A program made the translations under genes and the position numbers. A stretch of 12,878 bases of DNA from Lachnospiraceae bacterium (GTDB taxonomy: Bacteria; Bacillota; Clostridia; Lachnospirales; Lachnospiraceae), in NCBI GenBank assembly GCA_900755865.1, contig CAAEHZ010000075.1, forward strand, positions 1 through 12,878, read 5' to 3'. The notes beneath the pieces are model-generated. The model worked only from the letters and a program-made list of their open reading frames with translations, was not told the origin of the DNA and made no database searches. This document shows positions 5,942 to 12,878 of this stretch, in pieces. How positions within the stretch are numbered: position 1 is the stretch's first letter; the number at the start of each line of letters is the position of its first letter.

Positions 5942-8827
5942 ATGTATCTGATGGAGAAGCAGGGGATACTTCCCATTGTGATAGAGCGGGAGGGCTACGA
6001 AGGGGTAAGGCGAATCGGACAGACGCTGGCGGAGGATATTTGTCTGGTGACAGGGCAGAAGCCTTCTGTTCTGGATGAAACAGCACTGGAAAGCCCGGAA
6101 AAACGGAAAAAACTGATTTTCTGCGCCACCTGGGGAAAAAGCGCCCTGTTGGAGCAGCTGCATCAAAAGGGCATCTGGAAGGAACAGCAAATCGCAGGAA
6201 AAAGAGAAGTATTTTCCATACAGCTTCTTGAAAATCCCTTTCCGGGAGTGGAGCAGGCACTTGTCATTGCAGGCAGCGACAAGCGGGGCACCATTTACGG
6301 TATGTTCCATCTGTCCGAATATCTTGGCGTGACACCCCTTGTTTACTGGGGGGATGCGGCACCGGCGAAAAATCCACAGGCAGAAATCCGAGAGGATATC
6401 TGCTGTGTTTCCAGGGAACCCTCCGTAAAATACAGGGGCTTTTTTATCAATGATGAGTGGCCCTGTTTCGGAAACTGGGTCAATGAGCATTTCGGCGGAT
6501 TTTGTGCGGATGCCTACCGATATGTCTTTGAATTTCTGCTTCGGATGAAGGGAAATTATTTGTGGCCTGCCATGTGGACTTCCTCCTTTCCGCTGGATGG
6601 ACCGGGAAGCGCCAACGAGGAGCTGGCGGATATGTACGGGGTAATTATCGGTTATTCCCATCATGAGCCCTGCTTAAGAGCCAGCGAGGAATGGGACAAG
6701 GTAAAGGGGAAGGATACCCCCTATGGCTGCGAATGGAACTTTGCCACCAATGAAAAGGGGCTTTTGCAGTACTGGACAGATGCGTTAAAAAGAAGCGGAA
6801 AATACGAAAACATCATTACCATAGGCATGCGGGGGGAGCGGGACAGCTCCATGCTGGGGGAGGATGCCACAGTAGAGGAAAATATTGCCCTGTTAAAGAA
6901 AATTATTACGAAGCAGCGGGAATTGATAAAGCAGTACGTCAACGGGGATTTAAAGGCGGTTCCCCAGATGCTTGCCCTGTATAAGGAGGTGGAGGCTTAC
7001 TTTTACGGGGATGAGAAAACGCCGGGACTAAAGGACTGGAAGGAACTGGAGGACGTTATCTGCATGCTCTGCGAGGACAACTTCGGGCATATGCGCACCC
7101 TTCCCACAGAGGAAATGCGGAAGCATAAGGGCGGATACGGCATGTATTATCATCTGGATTATCACGGCGGCCCGATTTCCTATGAATGGGTGGATTCCAC
7201 ACCTCTGTCTAAAATCTGGGACCAGATGTGTACTGCTTATGAGTATGGGGTCAGGGAACTCTGGATAGTCAATGTGGGGGATTTAAAGCTGCATGAGGTG
7301 CCTTTGTGGTATTTTATGGAGCTTGCCTGGGATTTTGAAAAGTGGGGCAGCAGCAATCCGGAAAGCTACATAGAGTTTAGAAAAAAGTGGGCAGAGGAAT
7401 GTTTCCCGAAAGCAGGAAAAGAGGTTCAGCAGATGGCTGGGCAGGTGTTAAGGGAGTACATGGAACTGGCACATCTGCGCAGACCGGAATCTCTGAATGA
7501 GGAGGTTTACCATCCCTGTCATGAACTGGAGGCAGACCGGATGTTAGAGAGGGCGCAGGAGCTGGAGCAGCTCTCCGGAAAGGTCTGGGGAAGCCTGCCG
7601 GAGGAAGAGCGCGCCGGGTATTACAGTATGGTGCATTTCTCTACGCTGGCGTACTGCAATCTTCTGCAGATGCACTTATATGCCGGAAAAAACAGACATT
7701 ATGCAGAGCAGGGCAGACCGGTGGCAAACTGGTACGGGCAGTTGTCCGGAGACTGCATGGAACGGGACAGAAGGCTGGCAGCGGAATTTGCCTCCTTTGC
7801 AGGGGGAAAGTGGAGCGGCATGGAGCTGGCTCCCCATATCGGCTTCAGAAAATGGAATGAGGACGGCTGCCGGTATCCGGTGCTTTGTCATGTGGAGCCG
7901 GTGAAAAAGCCAAGGCTGAGTGTGTCCAGAGCGGATGAGGAAAGAGTCTGTGTGAAAAATTATGGCACACCGGAGGTCATTACCGTAGAGGACTTTATAT
8001 GGGAAGGAACGGAAAGTGTCCTGCTGGAAGCGGCAAATGACGGCATCGGCAGGCTGGAATACCAGGTAGTATTTGAGGAAGAGGCACCGGACTGGCTGAA
8101 GGTGGAGCCCATGAGGGGGCGAATCGAGCAGTTACAGAGAATTACCCTGACCTGTGACAGAAGCAAAATTTCTTCTGAAAGGCAGAAAACAAGGTTTTTG
8201 ATAAAGGCGCTGGATACAGAGGTGGCAGTAGAGGTTTCGGCGGCGGGAAGAAGCAGGGAAAGTCTGCCGGAGCGAACCTGGCTTCCAAAGAAACACCTGT
8301 TATCCATCTCTGCGGAAGGGTATTTTGAAAACAGGAAAACAGACCGTGGAGCCTTTCGGATTATGAAAGAAAACGGATGTTATGAATCGGCAGTCCGTGT
8401 ATTTCCGGCAACTGCAGAGTTTTCAGAGCAGGAGGAAGCGCCGGAGGTGGGCTACCGGTTTCTGATTCCGGAGAGGGGAACTTACCGGGTGGAACTGATT
8501 GTTTCTCCCAACAATTCTTCGGTGGCGGGAAAAGCTATGCGGGTAAGGGCTTTCAGCAGCGGGGAAGAAAAGGAAGTACTTTTGCTGCCGGATACCTTTC
8601 AGGCGGGGGATCATCGTGACGGGGACTGGTGTCAGGGTGTACTGCGGCAGCGGCGGAATGTCTGTACGGAATTTTTCTGGGAGGCGGGTGTACAGCAGCT
8701 TTTCTTAAAGGCGGTGGAGCCGGGCTTTGCGCTCCAGAGGCTGTATATTTATCCGTCGGAGGAAGGGCGGAGAGAGTCCTATCTGGGTCCGGAGCTTTCC
8801 GCACATACTCCTGAAAGCAATAGTTGA
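5942..8827 (+). CDS. GH115 alpha-(4-O-methyl)-glucuronidase
   Basis: 961 residues. GH115 enzymes remove alpha-1,2-linked (4-O-methyl)glucuronic acid from xylose units of glucuronoxylan or its oligosaccharides. Recognition features are an N-terminal alpha/beta domain ending GSDKRGTIYG (from residue 111), then KYRGFFINDEWP (163) opening the catalytic barrel, NYLWPAMW, GPGSANEELADMYG (~221), GMRGERD (295-301), and WIVNVGDLKLHE (~441). A mostly helical region follows, then beta-rich C-terminal domains ending near the SYLGPEL motif typical of the GH115 C-terminal domain (about 785-958). Length is normal for the family. It starts directly with MYLMEKQG and has no signal peptide, so it likely acts on imported aldouronic acids in the cytosol. 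It sits 36 bp after the SGNH esterase and 95 bp before GH3, probably in one operon. The stop codon is TGA at 8825-8827. Confidence 0.93.
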   Translation: MYLMEKQGILPIVIEREGYEGVRRIGQTLAEDICLVTGQKPSVLDETALESPEKRKKLIFCATWGKSALLEQLHQKGIWKEQQIAGKREVFSIQLLENPFPGVEQALVIAGSDKRGTIYGMFHLSEYLGVTPLVYWGDAAPAKNPQAEIREDICCVSREPSVKYRGFFINDEWPCFGNWVNEHFGGFCADAYRYVFEFLLRMKGNYLWPAMWTSSFPLDGPGSANEELADMYGVIIGYSHHEPCLRASEEWDKVKGKDTPYGCEWNFATNEKGLLQYWTDALKRSGKYENIITIGMRGERDSSMLGEDATVEENIALLKKIITKQRELIKQYVNGDLKAVPQMLALYKEVEAYFYGDEKTPGLKDWKELEDVICMLCEDNFGHMRTLPTEEMRKHKGGYGMYYHLDYHGGPISYEWVDSTPLSKIWDQMCTAYEYGVRELWIVNVGDLKLHEVPLWYFMELAWDFEKWGSSNPESYIEFRKKWAEECFPKAGKEVQQMAGQVLREYMELAHLRRPESLNEEVYHPCHELEADRMLERAQELEQLSGKVWGSLPEEERAGYYSMVHFSTLAYCNLLQMHLYAGKNRHYAEQGRPVANWYGQLSGDCMERDRRLAAEFASFAGGKWSGMELAPHIGFRKWNEDGCRYPVLCHVEPVKKPRLSVSRADEERVCVKNYGTPEVITVEDFIWEGTESVLLEAANDGIGRLEYQVVFEEEAPDWLKVEPMRGRIEQLQRITLTCDRSKISSERQKTRFLIKALDTEVAVEVSAAGRSRESLPERTWLPKKHLLSISAEGYFENRKTDRGAFRIMKENGCYESAVRVFPATAEFSEQEEAPEVGYRFLIPERGTYRVELIVSPNNSSVAGKAMRVRAFSSGEEKEVLLLPDTFQAGDHRDGDWCQGVLRQRRNVCTEFFWEAGVQQLFLKAVEPGFALQRLYIYPSEEGRRESYLGPELSAHTPESNS

Positions 8828-8912
8828 CAGTATATTCGCACCAAATGCAGAGTATTCAAAAAGAGGATATGATACACTTTTCGTAACAGGAAAAATATTT
8901 TCATTTGAAAAT

Positions 8913-8917
8913 GGAGG
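8913..8917 (+). promoter_or_regulatory. Ribosome binding site deciding the GH3 start
   Basis: GGAGG, 5 nt before the ATG at 8923. In-frame starts at 8905 (TTG) and 8911 (ATG) overlap or precede this site and have none of their own. Confidence 0.7.
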
Positions 8918-8922
8918 AAAAT

Positions 8923-11058
8923 ATGAGGGATAGAGAAGCTGCAAAAAAAAGAGCACATAATCTTGTGGCACAGATGTCTGTGGAAGAAAAGGCGGAGCAG
9001 TTAAAGTACGGGGCTTCTGCCATAGGACGGCTGGGCGTGCCCTCCTATAACTGGTGGAACGAAGCGCTCCACGGCGTAGCAAGAGCCGGTACTGCAACTA
9101 TGTTTCCTCAGGCAATCGGTATGGCGGCAACCTTCGACACCGGGCTTTTAAAGCAGGTGGCGGATGCAATAGCCACAGAAGGCCGTGCAAAATATAATAC
9201 CTATAAAAAGCATGGGGATACGGATATTTATAAAGGTCTTACCTTCTGGTCCCCCAATGTGAATATTTTCAGGGACCCCAGATGGGGAAGAGGCCATGAA
9301 ACCTATGGGGAGGACCCGTATCTGACAGGGGAGCTGGGAAAGGCTTATGTGGAGGGCTTACAGGGGGATGGCGAATATCTGAAGGCAGCCGCCTGTGCGA
9401 AGCACTTTGCAGTTCATTCCGGCCCGGAAGCCCTCAGGCATAAATTTGACGCGAAGGCAACGAAAAAGGATATGTATGAAACTTATCTGCCCGCCTTTGA
9501 AAAGCTGGTAAAGGAAGCAAAGGTAGAGGCTGTGATGGGGGCCTATAACCGGACAAACGGGGAGCCCTGCTGCGGAAGCCCTGCCCTGCAGAAGATTCTG
9601 CGGACAGACTGGGGGTTTGAGGGGCATTTTGTTTCCGACTGCTGGGCACTCAGGGATTTCCACACCCAGCATATGGTAACTGATACGGCAGAGGAATCTG
9701 CGGCACTGGCAATTAAAAACGGCTGTGATGTAAACTGTGGAAATACCTATCTGCATCTGCTCCGGGCACTGGAACAGGGACTGATTACGGAAGAGGATTT
9801 GACGAGAAGTGCGGAGAGACTTTTTACCACCCGTTATCTGCTGGGACTTTTTGATAAGACGGAATATGATGAAATCGGACTGGACAAGGTGGAATGTAAG
9901 GAACACCTGAAGCTGGCGGATGAAGTAACCGCAAAATCCGTTGTCCTTTTGAAAAATGACGGTATTTTACCGCTGAACAGGAGGAAGCTGAAGGCAGTAG
10001 GCGTGGTAGGTCCCAATGCCAACAGCCGCGCGGCACTGATTGGAAATTATCATGGTACCTCCTCCCGGTATATCACTGTTCTGGAGGGAATCCAGGATGC
10101 CCTTGGGGAGGATGTGCGGGTATATTATTCCGAGGGAAGCCATCTGTATAAGGAGAAGGTGGAGAATCTTTCTGCCGGACCGGACCGTATCAGCGAAGCG
10201 CTGGCAGTGGCAGATTACAGTGATGTGCTGATTGTATGCCTTGGACTGGATGAATCTCTGGAGGGAGAAGAGGGAGATACCGGAAACAGCTATGCTTCCG
10301 GGGATAAGCTGGATTTACTGCTTCCCGAATCCCAGAGAAAGCTGCTTACGGCAATGGTGGAAACCGGAAAGCCTGTGATTCTGATTAACATGACAGGAAG
10401 CGCCATGGATTTGCGGTATGCACAGAAGCATTGCGCAGCCGTTTTACAGGCATGGTATCCCGGTGCGAGGGGTGGCAGGGTCATTGCAGACCTTCTGCTT
10501 GGAGAGCTTTCTCCTTCCGGAAAGCTGCCCGTTACCTTCTATCAGGATACAGAATCTTTGCCTGCCTTTGCGGATTATTCCATGGAGGGCAGAACCTACC
10601 GGTATATTAAGGAGGAGCCGCTGTATCCCTTCGGTTATGGTCTGACCTATGGGGATATTCGGATGCAGAGTGTTACCCTGGAAGGAAAGACTGTGGAAGC
10701 AGGAAGCACAGTTGAAGTGGCGGAAAACGGCTTTACAGAGGTGGAAGTATTTGTGGAAAACCGCGGAGAAAAGGCGGCGGAAGAGGTTGTACAGGTTTAC
10801 ATCCATGCGGAGGAATCAGAAAATGCAACCCCTCACGGAAAGCTTTGCGGCTTTGAACGGGTAGCCCTGGAGGCTGGCGAGAAGAAGCTGGTTACAGTTC
10901 TGCTAGATAAGGATGCCCTGACGGTTGTCAACGAGGAAGGGGAACGGCTGGTAGAAGGAAAGCGTTTTGCAGTCAGTGCAGGCTTCGGACAGCCGGATAA
11001 GCGGACGGCAGAGCTGACAGGAAAAGAGTGTATCTGTTTTTCTGTAAATATTGCTTGA
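8923..11058 (+). CDS. GH3 beta-xylosidase / beta-glucosidase-type glycoside hydrolase
   Basis: 711 residues. GH3 exo-enzymes release single sugars from the non-reducing end of beta-linked oligosaccharides with retention. The N-terminal barrel shows YNWWNEALHG (42-51), RDPRWGRGHETYGEDPYL (from 117) and KHFAVHSGPE (160-169). GHFVSDCWA follows, where Asp239 is the predicted nucleophile. The second alpha/beta domain starts about residue 345 and holds the EGEEGD segment (447-452), in which the acid/base Glu is expected. A fibronectin III-like domain closes the protein (about 606-700). There is no signal peptide, so it is probably cytoplasmic. The YNWWNEALHG form and the GH115/esterase neighbours favour beta-xylosidase, but beta-glucosidase or arabinosidase activity cannot be excluded. 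The stop TGA (11056-11058) lies within the -35 of the next gene and no separate terminator is visible. Confidence 0.92.
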   Translation: MRDREAAKKRAHNLVAQMSVEEKAEQLKYGASAIGRLGVPSYNWWNEALHGVARAGTATMFPQAIGMAATFDTGLLKQVADAIATEGRAKYNTYKKHGDTDIYKGLTFWSPNVNIFRDPRWGRGHETYGEDPYLTGELGKAYVEGLQGDGEYLKAAACAKHFAVHSGPEALRHKFDAKATKKDMYETYLPAFEKLVKEAKVEAVMGAYNRTNGEPCCGSPALQKILRTDWGFEGHFVSDCWALRDFHTQHMVTDTAEESAALAIKNGCDVNCGNTYLHLLRALEQGLITEEDLTRSAERLFTTRYLLGLFDKTEYDEIGLDKVECKEHLKLADEVTAKSVVLLKNDGILPLNRRKLKAVGVVGPNANSRAALIGNYHGTSSRYITVLEGIQDALGEDVRVYYSEGSHLYKEKVENLSAGPDRISEALAVADYSDVLIVCLGLDESLEGEEGDTGNSYASGDKLDLLLPESQRKLLTAMVETGKPVILINMTGSAMDLRYAQKHCAAVLQAWYPGARGGRVIADLLLGELSPSGKLPVTFYQDTESLPAFADYSMEGRTYRYIKEEPLYPFGYGLTYGDIRMQSVTLEGKTVEAGSTVEVAENGFTEVEVFVENRGEKAAEEVVQVYIHAEESENATPHGKLCGFERVALEAGEKKLVTVLLDKDALTVVNEEGERLVEGKRFAVSAGFGQPDKRTAELTGKECICFSVNIA

Positions 11059-11084
11059 CAAATCTTTTGCGGATAGCTTATATT
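11055..11084 (+). promoter_or_regulatory. Promoter of the valS T-box leader
   Basis: TTGACA (11055-11060) is a perfect -35. TATATT (11079-11084) at 18 nt, or TTATAT at 17 nt, serves as -10, giving a start near 11090. The -35 contains the TGA stop codon of the GH3 gene, so the two units are packed with no spacer. Confidence 0.75.
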
Positions 11085-11089
11085 TTACA

Positions 11090-11372
11090 GTATAGAAAAA
11101 GGCTGAGAGGAAGAGGAGTAAGCATATCCCCTTAAAAGAGAGAGCAGCTGCCCGGGAGCGGGTGCTGAAAGGCTGCTTGAAGAAAGGAATGTGGAAGGTA
11201 GCTTCTGAGCCGGAAACCTGAAAAGAAAAAGTAAGGTGTCCCGTGTTATCCCCGTTACCGGATAAGACTTTATTGGAAGTCGTAAAAGATGGTTAGAAGT
11301 AACCGTGAACAAAGGTGGTACCGCGTTGATTGACGCCCTTTGCAGTGAGAAAAGCTGCAAAGGGCGTTTTTT
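11090..11372 (+). promoter_or_regulatory. Valine-specific T-box leader of valS
   Basis: This untranslated leader senses uncharged tRNA-Val and controls read-through into valS. The hallmark T-box AAAGGTGGTACCGCG is at 11311-11325; its UGGU (11316-11319) would pair with the free ACCA end of tRNA. Stem I is traceable: GGCT (11101-11104) pairs with AGCC (11208-11211) and GAAG (11110-11113) with CTTC (11202-11205), separated by a GA-rich bulge like the usual kink-turn. AGTA (11117-11120) sits on the 5' side of the specifier loop. GTA at 11198-11200 on the 3' side, followed by a purine, is the likely valine specifier codon. TTATCC (11246-11251) with GGATAA (11260-11265) fits stem III. The antiterminator and terminator compete just downstream. 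Confidence 0.93.
11333..11372 (+). terminator. T-box attenuator terminator
   Basis: ACGCCCTTTGCAG (11333-11345) pairs over 13 bp with CTGCAAAGGGCGT (11355-11367), followed by a run of six T (11367-11372). It stops transcription when tRNA-Val is charged, and may also end transcripts reading through from the GH3 gene. Confidence 0.95.
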
Positions 11373-11410
11373 AATACTGATAACACCTGTTTTTAAAGAA
11401 AGGAGCAGTT

Positions 11411-12878
11411 ATGAGCAAGGAACTGGCAAAGACCTATGACCCGTCCGGCATTGAGGACAGACTGTACCAGAAATGGCTGGATAAGAAATATTTTCATGCA
11501 GAGGTGGATTATTCCAGGAAACCTTTTACAATCGTTATTCCCCCTCCAAATATCACAGGACAGCTTCACATGGGGCATGCACTGGACAATACCATGCAGG
11601 ATATTCTGATTCGTTTTAAGAGAATGCAGGGATATAACGCATTGTGGCAGCCCGGTACAGACCACGCTTCCATCGCAACGGAAGTCAAGATTATCGAGAA
11701 GTTAAAGAGTGAAGGCATCGACAAGCACGATTTGGGAAGAGAGAAGTTTCTGGAGCGTGCATGGGAATGGAAAAAGGAATACGGCGGAAGAATTATATCC
11801 CAGTTAAAGAAAATGGGTTCTTCCTGTGACTGGGACAGAGAGCGCTTTACCATGGATGAGGGCTGCAATAAGGCGGTTACGGAAGTTTTTGTAAAGATGC
11901 ACGAAAAAGGCTATATTTACAAGGGTTCCCGTATCATCAACTGGTGTCCGGTATGTAATACATCCATTTCTGACGCTGAGGTAGAGTATCAGGAGCAGGC
12001 AGGACATTTCTGGCATATCAGGTATCCGCTGATGAATGAGGACGGAACCCCCAGCACTACGGAGTTTCTGACCTTCGCAACGACCCGGCCGGAAACCATG
12101 CTGGGTGATACGGCAGTTGCCATCCATCCGGAGGATGAAAGATACAGCCATCTGATTGGCAGAAGCGTAATGCTGCCGATTATGAACAGGGTGATTCCGA
12201 TTGTAACGGATGCTTATGTAGACAGAGAGTTCGGTACCGGTGTAGTAAAGATTACGCCTGCCCATGACCCTAACGACTTTGAGGTAGGAAAGCGTCATAA
12301 CCTTCCGGTTATCAATGTGATGAATGATGATGCCACCATCAATGCAAACGGCGGCAAGTTTGAGGGCATGGACAGATATGAAGCCAGAAAGGCAATTGTT
12401 GCGGAGCTGGAGCAGCTTGGACTTCTGGTAAAGATTGAGGACCATATGCATAATGTGGGAACCCATGACCGTTGTAAGACAACCATTGAGCCGCTGGTAA
12501 AGGAGCAGTGGTTTGTGAAGATGGACGAGCTGATTAAGCCCGCAAGAGAGGCAGTAAAGAACGGAGAAATCAAGCTGATTCCCGAGCGGATGGAGAAGAA
12601 TTATTTCAACTGGACGGACAATATCCGTGACTGGTGTATCAGCCGTCAGCTCTGGTGGGGACACAGAATCCCGGCATATTATTGCGACAAGTGTGGTGAA
12701 ACCGTTGTGGCAAAGGAGATGCCGAAGATTTGTCCCAAGTGCGGCTGCGAGCACTTTACACAGGACCCGGATACGCTGGATACCTGGTTTTCTTCTGCAC
12801 TCTGGCCCTTTGAAACACTTGGCTGGCCGGAGCAGACCGAGGACTTAAAGTATTTCTATCCTACAGATGTACTGGTAA
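11411..12878 (+). CDS. valS: Valyl-tRNA synthetase, N-terminal part (3' end outside window)
   Basis: Charges tRNA-Val with valine in the cytoplasm. AAAGGAG (11399-11405) precedes the ATG at 11411, and the frame is open to the window end (489 codons of a protein usually near 880). The class I signature [15 protein letters not shown] carries the HIGH-type motif HMGH at residues 53-56. NWCPVC (around 179) and CDKCGETVV plus CPKCGC (around 425-446) are Cys pairs suggesting zinc binding. The inserted editing domain is visible in [14 protein letters not shown] and [19 protein letters not shown], which clear Thr-tRNA-Val. [15 protein letters not shown] is typical of ValRS. The KMSKS loop and anticodon-binding domain lie beyond the window. 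The specifier GTA of the T-box ahead agrees with the amino acid. Confidence 0.97.
   Translation, partial: MSKELAKTYDPSGIEDRLYQKWLDKKYFHAEVDYSRKPFTIVIPPPNITGQLHMGHALDNTMQDILIRFKRMQGYNALWQPGTDHASIATEVKIIEKLKSEGIDKHDLGREKFLERAWEWKKEYGGRIISQLKKMGSSCDWDRERFTMDEGCNKAVTEVFVKMHEKGYIYKGSRIINWCPVCNTSISDAEVEYQEQAGHFWHIRYPLMNEDGTPSTTEFLTFATTRPETMLGDTAVAIHPEDERYSHLIGRSVMLPIMNRVIPIVTDAYVDREFGTGVVKITPAHDPNDFEVGKRHNLPVINVMNDDATINANGGKFEGMDRYEARKAIVAELEQLGLLVKIEDHMHNVGTHDRCKTTIEPLVKEQWFVKMDELIKPAREAVKNGEIKLIPERMEKNYFNWTDNIRDWCISRQLWWGHRIPAYYCDKCGETVVAKEMPKICPKCGCEHFTQDPDTLDTWFSSALWPFETLGWPEQTEDLKYFYPTDVLV

Noticed and set aside
5564..6664. 366-codon open frame on the minus strand across the SGNH and GH115 genes
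   Set aside because: It is antisense to two clear enzyme genes, has no ribosome binding site and a low-complexity non-protein-like composition; it arises from the codon pattern of the real genes.
8824..8829. Perfect TTGACA overlapping the GH115 stop codon, as a GH3 promoter
   Set aside because: No -10-like hexamer occurs at 16-18 nt. The nearest one (TATGAT at 8868-8873) is far too distant and has no -35 of its own. GH3 is more simply read with the operon.
11804..12754. 316-codon open frame antisense to valS
   Set aside because: It shadows an unmistakable valyl-tRNA synthetase frame and has no recognisable domain.

Overview
The window looks like chromosomal DNA of a gut-type Lachnospiraceae (Clostridia, Bacillota). 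The evidence is the AGGAGG-type ribosome binding sites, a valine T-box leader ahead of valS, an ECF vitamin transporter S component, and GH115/GH3/SGNH xylan-degrading enzymes with strong Clostridia character. The genus cannot be fixed from sequence reading alone.

Layout: (1) 1-614 is the 3' end of a GH13 alpha-amylase-family gene. (2) 615-1129 is a strip of gene debris: the last ~95 codons of an amidohydrolase, then the C-terminal part of a PadR-type regulator. (3) 1130-2032 is an intact membrane-anchored DUF4097-like beta-repeat protein. (4) Convergent with it, and overlapping it by 15 bp, is a minus-strand pair: an ECF S component (3841-2906) followed by a pyridoxal/pyridoxamine kinase (2863-2018). 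Together these look like a vitamin B6 uptake-and-trap unit. (5) 3842-4204 is a divergent intergenic region with a nested 50-bp palindrome and a purine-rich leader. (6) 4205-11058 is a plus-strand three-gene cluster: a multidomain SGNH/GDSL esterase, a GH115 alpha-glucuronidase and a GH3 beta-xylosidase/glucosidase-type enzyme. (7) 11055-11410 holds the valS promoter, T-box leader and attenuator terminator. (8) 11411-12878 is the first 489 codons of valS, cut by the window end.

How the genes may work together: none of the three carbohydrate enzymes has an export signal, so they probably act in the cytoplasm on imported acetylated (methyl)glucurono-xylo-oligosaccharides. The esterase would remove acetyl groups, GH115 the glucuronic acid branches, and GH3 would release sugars from the non-reducing end. 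No transporter, endoxylanase or regulator for this cluster lies in the window. The B6 pair would import a B6 vitamer with a shared EcfAA'T module encoded elsewhere and phosphorylate it inside the cell. No CRISPR array, insertion sequence, rRNA or tRNA gene was seen. The least-explained items are the palindromes between the divergent units, a strong hairpin inside the 5' end of pdxK, and the extra domains of the SGNH esterase and the S component.
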